Below are positions 1 through 7,830 of a DNA stretch of 53,071 nucleotides, piece by piece. The number at the start of each line of letters is the position of its first letter. The stretch's first letter is position 1. The position numbers were made by a program, and so were the translations under genes. Origin of the DNA: Planctomycetaceae bacterium (GTDB lineage Bacteria; Planctomycetota; Planctomycetia; Pirellulales; Pirellulaceae). The notes below the pieces were generated by a model, which saw nothing but the letters and a program-made list of their open reading frames with translations, had not been told where the DNA came from and searched no databases. Location: assembly GCA_002717145.1 (NCBI GenBank), contig PBCP01000099.1, positions 1-53,071 on the forward strand, given 5' to 3'.

Positions 1-102
1 GATTCTTCTCAATAGCAGGAGCGTTTACGCATCCGGGCTGTATAGGCCGGATGAGAGGAATAGCTTTCGGTATAGCGGGGGGGATTTTACTAGAATTCCT
101 CC

Positions 103-171
103 AAAAAAAAGCTCCCAAAATGCCAGTGGGATCCCAGGGGGGCAGAGGATTCCGACTTTCACTTCGGGAGC
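103..171 (-). terminator. Candidate intrinsic terminator with nested stems, downstream of the GGDEF gene
   Basis: Read on the minus strand, GCTCCC (171-166) pairs with GGGAGC (116-111) and is followed directly by eight T residues (110-103). Inside the arms lie a TGCC/GGCA pairing (121-124 with 141-144) and the 10-base palindrome TGGGATCCCA (127-136), so the structure is a stacked hairpin rather than one long loop. It lies about 140 bases past the stop of the only minus-strand gene here, so it could end that transcript. It could equally be the 3' end of a separate small RNA. The position and T-tract are seen; the function is inferred. Confidence 0.42.
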
Positions 172-175
172 GATT

Positions 176-266
176 GGATTATTGGGCTTCCTGACTCTTG
201 GGCGTCCATGCCGCGGAGTCGGGAAATCCTATCGGAAAGACTTATCTCTCCAACAGGGCGGGAGAT
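176..266 (+). other. Gene-free stretch with strong RNA-like hairpins (possible structured RNA)
   Basis: The first 308 bases hold no convincing coding sequence. A 10-base-pair stem pairs 188-197 with 216-225 (TTCCTGACTC with GAGTCGGGAA, one U-G wobble). It encloses a GGC/GCC stem (201-203 with 210-212) and is flanked by GGAT/ATCC (176-179 with 226-229). ATCTC/GAGAT (244-248 with 262-266) forms another hairpin, and a separate 7-base-pair hairpin, CATCCGG/CCGGATG, sits at 30-36 with 47-53. The U-G wobble favours the plus strand for the main stem. No known RNA family (tmRNA, RNase P, SRP, B12 or c-di-GMP riboswitch) was recognised. Confidence 0.27.
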
Positions 267-308
267 TAATGGACAACGCCTGTAGAGGTCAAGATGAGTT
301 TGGCGGAC

Positions 309-818
309 CTAGGATTTATTTGAATACAGATTTTGATCTGCTCGTTCAAACAGTGTAATTGCAGTGTCGTTTGCCTGTTGCCAGGTGGAGCCTGTTGAGC
401 AACTTAATCCGAGATTTGCGGATTGGAATTGCTGTTCTATTGAAATACAAGTCGCATCCAGAGTGTCTGAGGCAGCAGGTATCAACAGCACGAATTCATC
501 GCCGCCCCAGCGAAACAAAGTCCCTGTGTCACAGGTAGCATTGAGCAGGATTTCCGCGGCCTGTCGGAGGAGTCGATCGCCGGCCAGATGTCCCTGATGA
601 TCATTCACGGACTTAAAATCATCCAGGTCGATAATGATCAGGCCTATATTCCGGCTTGACCTTAATCCAATTTCGACGCTCCGTTCGAAATCCGCCCGGT
701 TCGGCAATCCGGTAATCTGGTCAACCCATAGCGGCTTATTGTTTAGCCCCCACCGGCTTTTCACCATGTAGCCCAATAGCATGCTGGATGCAATTAAGAG
801 CGTGATTTGTAATTCCAT
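309..818 (-). CDS. Short membrane-anchored GGDEF protein (putative diguanylate cyclase)
   Basis: This 169-residue protein has one N-terminal hydrophobic segment (about residues 4-19) followed directly by a GGDEF domain. Visible motifs are the entry sequence DQITGLPNR, the metal/GTP region IIIDLDDFKSVNDHQGH and an intact signature, WGGDEF. Such domains condense two GTP into cyclic di-GMP at the inner face of the membrane. The RxxD inhibitory site normally found just before the signature is absent (the residues are TLFRWGGDEF), so product inhibition at that site is unlikely. The protein is short for the family: there is no sensor domain, and the C-terminal end is compact. It is divergent from the sugar importer operon. 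Catalytic activity is likely but not proven. Confidence 0.8.
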   Translation of the reverse strand: MELQITLLIASSMLLGYMVKSRWGLNNKPLWVDQITGLPNRADFERSVEIGLRSSRNIGLIIIDLDDFKSVNDHQGHLAGDRLLRQAAEILLNATCDTGTLFRWGGDEFVLLIPAASDTLDATCISIEQQFQSANLGLSCSTGSTWQQANDTAITLFERADQNLYSNKS

Positions 819-853
819 AGTCTATGAATCGCCTGGGAGAAAAATCAGGTGCT

Positions 854-882
854 TAGCGTAGGTTCCTATTGTGTCGTATAAT
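854..882 (+). promoter_or_regulatory. Candidate promoter of the sugar importer operon
   Basis: A perfect TATAAT (877-882) lies 53 bases before the ATG at 936, in the gap between two divergent genes. The matching -35 region at about 854-859 (TAGCGT) is poor, so the promoter may depend on an activator. The -10 box is seen; use as a promoter is inferred. Confidence 0.35.
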
Positions 883-935
883 ATCAACTTCTTAAAGGCA
901 GTTCTTATCTTTCCCCGGCATCTTCGGCACACGTC

Positions 936-3452
936 ATGAACGACAAAGTTTTCGAATGGGAGAAGATTACCAAGACTTTTCCCGGCGTGACTGCGCTGCA
1001 AGACGTGTCGATTTCTCTTTACGCGGGTGAAGTCCATGCTCTGGTTGGTGAGAATGGAGCAGGCAAGAGCACTTTGATTCATCTGGCAGCAGGTGTTTAC
1101 CGCCCTGACCAAGGTAATGTTGTAGTCAAAGGTACCTCTCGCTATTCCACTCCGGTTGGCGCAAGAGATTCCGGGGTGGTAACAGTATTTCAGGAATCCG
1201 AGTTGTTCGGCCACCTGAGCGTTGCCGAAAACATTGCTTTGCTCCAGGGGATACCGGTCAATCAGGCAGGCATAGTAAGCTGGTCGCAGATTAATGATAC
1301 CGCGAATTCTTACCTTCAGGATCTTCCCGAGCCAATCGACCCTCGCACGATGGTATCTGCCTTGTCAGTGGCTCAACGTCAGATGCTTCAAGTTGCTGCG
1401 GCTGTCTCTCAACATGCTAAGGTTTTGATTCTGGATGAACCGACCAGTGCATTAAGTGTTTCAGAAACGAATTGGCTCTTTCAACAGATCGAAACACTAA
1501 AGCAGAATGGTGCTGCAATCGTTTATGTCTCTCATCGTCAGGAAGAAATCTTTCAACTGAGCGATAGGATTAGTGTGTTACGAGACGGGGAGTTGATCTG
1601 GACAAAACCAATCGAGGAAGTGACCGGTTCGACACTAGTTGAAGCTATGGTTGGTCGGGAAATCGACATTGAAGGTCAGCGCGATTGTCCTGTGCGAGAC
1701 GACAGCATAACTCGGCTCGAAGTGAGAAATCTGACTGACAAAGAGCAGGTCATACAGAATGTATCGCTCACTGTGAATGCAGGTGAAATTGTAGGAATCT
1801 ATGGCTTAGTCGGCGCAGGCCGTACTGAATTTGTTGAGACGCTGTTCGGTATTCGAGAACGAGCGACCGGTGAAATTCTTATCGACCGGAAACAGGTTCT
1901 CATACGGACTCCGAGTGACGCAGTGACCAACGGTTTAGGTCTGGTCACCGAAGACAGACTCAATCAGGGGATTTTTCGCTGGCATAGTGTACTGGATAAC
2001 ACGGTGGCTGCAGCGTTGCAGAAAATAGGCAAAGGCCCGTTCACTAACTCAAAACGTGAATGGATAGCCACTGAAGAAATTCAACAACGCCTGAATATTA
2101 AATTCACCAGCCCCTCGCAGGCTATTGAAAACCTATCCGGCGGGAATCAACAAAAAGTGCTTGTTGGCCGCTGGCTCCTTCAGGATTCCAAAGTTCTTAT
2201 ATTGGACGAACCGACTCGTGGTGTGGATGTCGGTGCCAAAGAAGAAGTGCATAACATCATGTCGGAGCTGGCATCTGACGGATGTGCGATAGTCTTCGTC
2301 AGTTCAGAGCTACCGGAAATACTGCGTTATAGTCATCGCATCGTTGTGTTTCGCGACGGGCAGGTTTCCGGAGAATTATCAGCACGCGAAGCGACGGCTG
2401 AAAGCGTCGCCGGTCTGGCATTTCCAGCAGAAGAAAAAACTCCTCACAGCAAGGCGACCGCTGAAATCAGGCCATCACTTTTTACCGCTGGACGATATGT
2501 CACAGAAATTGCGTTGGCAGCGATTTCAGTTTTTCTGATGTTGATTCTTAAATGGAAGAATCCGAATTTTGATTTTTCCGTCTTGCTGGTTAATGTGGTG
2601 CCCTGGGCCATTCTCGGATTAGCAGCAGCTATCGTCATCATTGTTGGGGCAATCGATATTTCGATCGGTTCTCTACTTGGTCTGGCGACGGCGGCAGGCG
2701 GATTGATCATGGCCTCCGGATTACCTCCCTTGTTGGCCATCACGCTCGGATGTTGTGTCGCCGTATTAGTCGCGGTATTGGGGAGTCTGCTTAATGCCGC
2801 CATGGCTCTCTGGGGCAACGTTCATCCCATTGTTGTAACGCTGGGAATGTTATACGCATTTCGTGGATTGGTATCTGTTTTGATGAAAGGTAAATCCATC
2901 ACCGATGTACCCGAGGCTTTTACCTGGATCGCTCGAAAAGGAGATTTTCCGACATCGTTGATTTACGGAGCGGTGATCTTTTTAATGGTTCATTTTTTCA
3001 TGTCCTGGCATCGACGGGGAAGGCATTTTTATGTTGTTGGTAATTCCGAAACGGCGGCCAGCCTATTGGGAATTCGCAAGGCGGTCGTCTGGTGCTGGGC
3101 GTTTGCGATTGGCGGAATTCTGGTTGCTCTTTCAGGACTGTTGCAACTGGCAACAACGACTCAAATGCAGGCAACGTTAGGGGAAGCCTGGGAATTGGAT
3201 GCAATTGCAATTGCTGTGATTGGAGGTGTGTCGATTACTGGTGGCCGGGGTTCTGTTTCCGGCGTTGCCTTAGGAGCCGTTTTACTGAAGACATTACAGG
3301 CACTTCTCATTCAGTATCAGGCGTCGGCAGGGAAAATCAAACTGGTTGTTGGGTTAGTTATTCTTGTAGCGATCACGCTCGACCAGTTGAGTGCGCGTCA
3401 TCTTGCTCGCCGAAATCTAAAACTGAGTCAGTATATCAGGAGGACATCCTGA
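936..3452 (+). CDS. Sugar ABC importer: RbsA-type double ATPase fused to RbsC-type permease
   Basis: This 838-residue protein joins two normally separate subunits. Residues 1 to about 500 are an RbsA/MglA-type tandem ATPase. The first nucleotide site has GENGAGKST (38-46), LSVAQRQ and LILDEPTSAL. The second has the family's usual degenerate P-loop GLVGAGRTE, then LSGGNQQK and LILDEPTRGVD. From about residue 515 comes a polytopic permease with the family motif GAIDISIGS and a late glycine-rich SITGGRGS segment. The length is close to RbsA plus RbsC. The next gene, a second permease, starts one base inside the stop codon (TGATG), so the transporter probably pairs a fused half with a free permease. 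The substrate is probably a monosaccharide, with rhamnose or an AI-2-like compound suggested by the binding protein at 6691-7743. Confidence 0.9.
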   Translation: MNDKVFEWEKITKTFPGVTALQDVSISLYAGEVHALVGENGAGKSTLIHLAAGVYRPDQGNVVVKGTSRYSTPVGARDSGVVTVFQESELFGHLSVAENIALLQGIPVNQAGIVSWSQINDTANSYLQDLPEPIDPRTMVSALSVAQRQMLQVAAAVSQHAKVLILDEPTSALSVSETNWLFQQIETLKQNGAAIVYVSHRQEEIFQLSDRISVLRDGELIWTKPIEEVTGSTLVEAMVGREIDIEGQRDCPVRDDSITRLEVRNLTDKEQVIQNVSLTVNAGEIVGIYGLVGAGRTEFVETLFGIRERATGEILIDRKQVLIRTPSDAVTNGLGLVTEDRLNQGIFRWHSVLDNTVAAALQKIGKGPFTNSKREWIATEEIQQRLNIKFTSPSQAIENLSGGNQQKVLVGRWLLQDSKVLILDEPTRGVDVGAKEEVHNIMSELASDGCAIVFVSSELPEILRYSHRIVVFRDGQVSGELSAREATAESVAGLAFPAEEKTPHSKATAEIRPSLFTAGRYVTEIALAAISVFLMLILKWKNPNFDFSVLLVNVVPWAILGLAAAIVIIVGAIDISIGSLLGLATAAGGLIMASGLPPLLAITLGCCVAVLVAVLGSLLNAAMALWGNVHPIVVTLGMLYAFRGLVSVLMKGKSITDVPEAFTWIARKGDFPTSLIYGAVIFLMVHFFMSWHRRGRHFYVVGNSETAASLLGIRKAVVWCWAFAIGGILVALSGLLQLATTTQMQATLGEAWELDAIAIAVIGGVSITGGRGSVSGVALGAVLLKTLQALLIQYQASAGKIKLVVGLVILVAITLDQLSARHLARRNLKLSQYIRRTS

Positions 3453-4396
3453 TGAATTCCGGTCAACGAAAGGCTAAGCTGCTGACTTTGATGGTCCCGA
3501 TGCTTTTGCTTGTAATGGCGACACTGATTGTGGTTTCCAAAGTGGATCGCCCGACAGCACTCATTCAAACCGGTGTCGAGTGGATGGAAGTTTGTCTGCT
3601 TGCCATGGCGATGACGGCTATCATCATCACCGGTGGAATCGATTTGTCCGTCGCTTCCATCGTAGGTTTGTGTGTCGTGACGACCGGAATATTGTTTGAT
3701 CAGTTTGGCTGGTCTTATCCGGCCGCTGCAGCCGTCGCGATTGTTGTTGGACTTGTAGCTGGAAGTGTCAATGGTTTGGCGATCGTAGGAGGATTATCCC
3801 CGTTGATCGTCACACTCGCGACGATGGCACTTTACTCAGGGATAGCCCTGACGATCGCTCCCGAAGCTGGAATTCAAATGCCGATTGATCTGGAAGACGC
3901 GATTTATTTCGGGCGATGGCCAGCACAGTATTTTGTTTTTCTGTTGGTCTTATTACTGGCCGCAGTTCTTTTGCATCGTACGAAAAGCGGACGGACTTGT
4001 TTCTATTTAGGCGAGAATCCGGTAGCCGCTCGTTATGTCGCTCTGCGGGTGAATCGTACGCTGCTGGGGGTGTACATGTTGAGCGGTCTACTTTCTGGCA
4101 TCGTTGCGGTGATGTATGTCATGTCCAGAACCACCGCCATCGCGGTGGCACATCAGGGAGTGGAACTGAAAGTGATTGCCTGTGTTGTTGTCGGTGGTAC
4201 ATTAATTACTGGTGGACACGGCTCGATTGGAAGAACCTTGCTCGGATTGTGTGTCATGGCATCGCTCGATATTTGTTTAGATCTAATGGCTAATGATTAT
4301 TCATGGTTAGATGCTAGAGTTAAAATGATCGTCATGGGAGTTCTGGTGATTGCGATTGCAATTTGGAATCAACGGTTAGCAAAGTGGCTGAACTGA
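3452..4396 (+). CDS. Sugar ABC transporter permease (RbsC family)
   Basis: This 314-residue integral membrane protein belongs to the ribose/xylose/rhamnose permease family (BPD_transp_2 type). It has about eight to ten hydrophobic segments and the family motif TGGIDLSVAS near residue 55, with a matching late segment LITGGHGSIG. The ATG at 3452 is preferred over longer upstream reading because a good ribosome site, AGGAGG (3439-3444), precedes it and the start overlaps the stop of the fused ATPase-permease gene. With that gene it gives the two membrane halves of a heterodimeric importer, as in the RhaP/RhaQ and LsrC/LsrD pairs. The second permease here is free rather than fused. Confidence 0.88.
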   Translation: MNSGQRKAKLLTLMVPMLLLVMATLIVVSKVDRPTALIQTGVEWMEVCLLAMAMTAIIITGGIDLSVASIVGLCVVTTGILFDQFGWSYPAAAAVAIVVGLVAGSVNGLAIVGGLSPLIVTLATMALYSGIALTIAPEAGIQMPIDLEDAIYFGRWPAQYFVFLLVLLLAAVLLHRTKSGRTCFYLGENPVAARYVALRVNRTLLGVYMLSGLLSGIVAVMYVMSRTTAIAVAHQGVELKVIACVVVGGTLITGGHGSIGRTLLGLCVMASLDICLDLMANDYSWLDARVKMIVMGVLVIAIAIWNQRLAKWLN

Positions 4397-4448
4397 CAGG
4401 CTGCCTGCCGGACTATCTACAGATTCTGTCTGAAGGGATATATTAGTC

Positions 4449-5603
4449 GTGTGGTATAAAATTCTTAGCTGTTTTTTAACAATAGCTCTTCATCCGGACT
4501 TGGTTAGTGCTCAAGTACCAGGTCGCCAGCCGTCAGCTCAGTTTCCTCAGGTGGCCAGCTTAGTTGGGAAGCAATTGCCGGACATCAATGTGGTTGATGC
4601 GGCAGGCAACCAGATCTCCACCTCAGATTTACGAGGAAAGTACACCGTTCTGGTATTTGGCTGTCTGACCTGACCGCCGTTTCTTAGAAATGTTCCCAGT
4701 TTGGAAACAGTTGCTGTTGATTACAAAAAGAAAGAGGTAGCATTCTACTACATCTATAAAGCGCTCGCGCATCCTGAGAATAATGGTTATGTGCAGCCAT
4801 TCACTCTACAGGAACGATTACTGCACGTGGCAGAAGCGAAACGAGTATTAGGTTCTGATATTGATTGGCTTTGTGATAATATGCAGAACCAGTTGAAGCA
4901 AGCTTTGGGCGGAGCACCAAATAGCCAGTTCGTTATAGATCCCCGCGGAAAGATCATTAGTGCAGCAGGTTGGAGTAATCCCGCGGAGCTAAGGAATACG
5001 CTGTCCGAACTTGTAGGGCAGGTAACACCTGTGACGACTATCCAGGATTTAGGATTAAAACAATTGCCACCTCCTCGCCTGGCTGCGACGGGGGTTGTTA
5101 GTCGACCGGCTATGCCGGGACTGATGAGAGCGGTGATGGTTAAACCTCAGCCAAGCCTTGAGCCTTACTACGTTAAGCTTCGCGCTGAGGTTGATAATGG
5201 ATTCATGCAGGACGGATTGGGATGGATGTACGTTGGATTTCATTTAGATCCATTGCTTGGTGTCCATTGGAATAATTTAGCTCCGCCACTGGAATTTAAT
5301 ATTAAGACGCCGGCTGGATTGTGCATTGCTTCTTCACGAGCCCGAGCTCCTGTAGTTAAAGAGGAAGCCGACGCTGACCCCCGGGAATTCTTATTGGGAC
5401 TTGAATGGGACCCCCGGGTTTTAACGGCGACGGACTTTAGCCGGGCTGAGATGATTGTGGAAGTGAAGTATTATGCCTGCCACGATGAAGGGTGGTGTAG
5501 GTCGTTTAACCAAACATATCACATCCAGCTTGTTCCGGATCGTAATGCTGGTAGCGTACGTTCCCGCGGTCGCCCGGGCGGAATGGGCGCTAGAAACCGT
5601 TAG
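4449..5603 (+). CDS. Secreted deiodinase/redoxin-like selenoprotein with a CxxU motif (in-frame TGA)
   Basis: The reading frame runs from a GTG at 4449 (AAGGGA about 10 bases upstream) through one in-frame TGA (4671-4673) to TAG at 5603, giving 384 residues if the TGA is selenocysteine. After a signal peptide (about 1-21, ending VSA-Q), a redoxin fold begins with LPDINVVDAAG and DLRGKYTVLVFG. It continues as Cys72-Leu-Thr-Sec75-Pro-Pro-Phe, the position and context of the iodothyronine deiodinase active site (CTUPPF/CTUPSF). Homology-like sequence continues after the stop: YYIYKALAHPENNGY matches the deiodinase IYIEEAH region. From about residue 190 a second domain resembles the DsbD N-terminal domain, with a Cys344/Cys350 pair (ACHDEGWC). 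The tail is Arg/Gly-rich. The gene follows the importer permease by 52 bases. The natural substrate is unknown; deiodination is not implied. The alternative is a recent nonsense mutation. Confidence 0.8.
4671..4710 (+). promoter_or_regulatory. Candidate bacterial SECIS element after the in-frame TGA
   Basis: Just downstream of the TGA (4671-4673), TTCC (4694-4697) pairs with GGAA (4704-4707), and T4692/G4693 can pair with A4710/C4709 around one bulged A. The apical loop is CAGTTT, or AGTTT if C4698 pairs with G4704. It contains a G followed by U about 27 bases after the TGA, within the usual range for bacterial SECIS hairpins. The short stem is weak, so this is a candidate only. Confidence 0.45.
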
Positions 5604-6646
5604 GCCGAGTAGTTTATATCAACTGCCTGGCCGGTGAGTGCACTGCGTTCGACTGCTCTAGTGAATTCCATATATCGCACTCCTTTGGCAAAGTCATTGA
5701 ATTCGATCTCTTCCACACCTCGTATTGCATTAATAAACTCTTCCTCAACACGCCAGTCGCCCGCCAATTCGTCGGGAACTTCCACTTCAGCTAGTTGCGA
5801 ATCTCCGATCGCGCCGAAATAGAGTCGATTTTCCGGAGCCATCATGTATTTGAGAGTGCCTTTGCTTCCATAGAGATGAATCTGCGGACCGGGACCGTGA
5901 TGAATGACACCACTCATATGGTAGATGCCACGTGCGCCACAGGGCAGTTCTGTAATTACCTGCACCGAATCCGGAGTGCCCACCGCTTCCTGTTCACCGG
6001 TTCCCTGATTCAAGCGTGTGGGAGTGAATGTTTGAGTATTTGCCAGCACCCGAACGGGGTCGTCGATCCATCGCACGAGAGGCTCGTGAATGATCCCCAA
6101 CGCCAACATATTGATGCCACTATAGGGACCGGATTGCCTCCAGTGCAAAGGAGTGTCTGGATTGGCATAAGCATCATTCGTTCCTAAGACAATGACCTCC
6201 CGCAAGTCGCCGAGTCTGCCCTCTGCTAGATATTGCTTAACAGCCTGATGAGCTCGCATGCCTAACGGGCTCGGAACAATCTGGGTAACGAGTTCCGGGT
6301 GTCGCTGACTGGCAGCATACATTTGTCTTGCTTGCTCATCATCCATGGCCATCCTTGCTTCAGTGAGGACGTGCTTGCCGTTTTCCAGAGCAGCCAAAGT
6401 GATGGGACAGTGCATGTAGGGCCAGGTGCCTATGCAGATCGCATCAATTTCGGGGTCATCAACCACCTGTTGCCAGGACTCGCAGACTTTCGCAATCCTA
6501 TATTCATCGGCGACAGCCTGAGCGGACTCTAGGGATCGATTACAAACTGCGGCCAGAGTTACATTGGAACAAGCCAGAAGACCCGGAGCGTGGCGAAGCC
6601 TTGTATTGGCTCCGAATCCAATCATGCCAACTCGAATTGCATCCAT
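5600..6646 (-). CDS. Gfo/Idh/MocA family NAD(P)-dependent oxidoreductase
   Basis: This 348-residue protein starts with a Rossmann dinucleotide site, VGMIGFGANTR, and continues with the family pattern AVCNRSLESAQAVADEYRI and IDAICIGTWPYMHCPITLAALENGKHVLTE. The C-terminal half has the mixed alpha/beta substrate domain, with LHWRQ and IHEPLVRW near the middle. The usual EKP motif after the nucleotide fold reads EAR here, so the usual catalytic lysine is missing at that position and the mechanism may differ. Family members oxidise or reduce sugars, inositols or derived acids. It lies 44 bases after the sugar-binding lipoprotein gene, suggesting it acts on the imported sugar. Its stop codon overlaps the stop of the convergent selenoprotein gene by four bases. 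Confidence 0.85.
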   Translation of the reverse strand: MDAIRVGMIGFGANTRLRHAPGLLACSNVTLAAVCNRSLESAQAVADEYRIAKVCESWQQVVDDPEIDAICIGTWPYMHCPITLAALENGKHVLTEARMAMDDEQARQMYAASQRHPELVTQIVPSPLGMRAHQAVKQYLAEGRLGDLREVIVLGTNDAYANPDTPLHWRQSGPYSGINMLALGIIHEPLVRWIDDPVRVLANTQTFTPTRLNQGTGEQEAVGTPDSVQVITELPCGARGIYHMSGVIHHGPGPQIHLYGSKGTLKYMMAPENRLYFGAIGDSQLAEVEVPDELAGDWRVEEEFINAIRGVEEIEFNDFAKGVRYMEFTRAVERSALTGQAVDINYSA

Positions 6647-6690
6647 TTAGTACTTACCTCAGGTTCCTGATGGATATAAAGATTGTCGGT

Positions 6691-7743
6691 TTAGAAATTG
6701 AAGTCATCGATATTGTCGCGGGTAAATACGATAGGGGGACCAAGGATGGCCTGACCATCTTTAACTTCCACATTTTTAATACGTCCGAAATCGTATGTAC
6801 CATCAGTCAACTCTCCTTCCGTTTTGAGGTGGTGCGCGACATAAACGGTGAGGTATCCCAAGTCGACCGGATCCCAAAGAGCGAACTTTGTACAGGAACC
6901 ACTTTCCATAAAAGGCTTCATGCTCGAAGGTAGTCCAATTCCAGTCACGAATATTTTTCCTGCTTTACCGGCATCTTCCACAGCTTTGGCTGCCCCGGGA
7001 ACGGCAACGGAGGTAAGACCCCAAATGCCGGCAATGTCAGCATGTGAGTTTAAGGCGGCTGTCGTCATCTCCTGGGCTTTACTTTGGTCTTCGCCGGGCA
7101 TTAGCGTTTCCAGCAATTCCATGTCGGGGAACTCTTTGGCGATTCGTTCTTTCATAAACCCAATCCACGTATTTTGATTGGATGCAGTTGGTGTGCCGGA
7201 TACGACTAGAAACTTACCAGTTGGTTCCTTACCCTGCTCTTTCAATCCTTCAACCATGATGTTAACCATGGAATCGGCGATCGATTCATTGGATGCCTGA
7301 TTCACAAAAATCTGACGACGAGAATTATCGGGATTGGCATCCGTGTCCCATGTCATCACAGTGAAACCCTCGCGTCCGGCTGAACGCAGTGTGGAAGAGA
7401 TAGCATCCGGATCGTTCGGAGCAACTGCGAGTACATCAAAGTCCTGGGCCATCCAGGTGTTCAGCATTCTTACCTGATCTTCGTGTAGTGCCGAGGTTGG
7501 CCCATCGTAATGAACATTAATATTCAATTCTTCGCCTGCCTGCTGAGCTCCTTTCCCGGTTGCTTCAAAGTATGAAATCCCTACCAGTTTGGGCATGACA
7601 CCGATACGAAGAGTGGAGGTCTCAGATACTGAATCATTAGACGACGATCCTGCTTGGTCGTTTTCATGGGAACAACCATAAAACGCAGCGACACAGAGAA
7701 TGATAAGAATCAATTTGAGTGAACCAAAAGGGCGGCTTTTCAT
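6691..7743 (-). CDS. Sugar-binding lipoprotein of an ABC importer (RhaS/LsrB type)
   Basis: This 350-residue secreted protein has an N-terminal hydrophobic segment ending YGC-S (Cys24), read as a lipoprotein signal, then a Ser/Asp-rich linker. The mature part is a periplasmic binding protein of the ribose type: IGVMPKLVGISYFEATGKGAQQAG, then YDGPTSALHEDQVRMLNTWMAQ, DVLAVAPNDPDAI and VMTWDTDANPDNSR. The phrases PKLVG, YDGPT and TWDTD are typical of the rhamnose (RhaS) and autoinducer-2 (LsrB) binding subgroup. It is the only binding protein seen near the importer at 936-4396, although it is on the opposite strand. It is therefore the probable substrate receptor for that transporter. Confidence 0.87.
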   Translation of the reverse strand: MKSRPFGSLKLILIILCVAAFYGCSHENDQAGSSSNDSVSETSTLRIGVMPKLVGISYFEATGKGAQQAGEELNINVHYDGPTSALHEDQVRMLNTWMAQDFDVLAVAPNDPDAISSTLRSAGREGFTVMTWDTDANPDNSRRQIFVNQASNESIADSMVNIMVEGLKEQGKEPTGKFLVVSGTPTASNQNTWIGFMKERIAKEFPDMELLETLMPGEDQSKAQEMTTAALNSHADIAGIWGLTSVAVPGAAKAVEDAGKAGKIFVTGIGLPSSMKPFMESGSCTKFALWDPVDLGYLTVYVAHHLKTEGELTDGTYDFGRIKNVEVKDGQAILGPPIVFTRDNIDDFNF

Positions 7744-7830
7744 ATACTGAAATCCTCACAAGCTCGACATTTTAAAGAAGTGAATTCTATCTAATTCTAT
7801 CAAATCAAAATTGGGTCGTAAGGAAGCTCT

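Noticed and set aside
188..195. AGTCAGGA on the minus strand, resembling the B12-box of a cobalamin riboswitch
   Set aside because: The other conserved riboswitch elements are absent and no cobalamin gene follows.
1..308. A c-di-GMP riboswitch near the GGDEF gene
   Set aside because: No recognisable GEMM-type consensus was found on either strand.
4671..4673. Treating the in-frame TGA as a simple nonsense mutation or two separate genes
   Set aside because: The frame is continuous, the amino acids on both sides match one deiodinase-like domain, and the TGA falls on the known Sec position.
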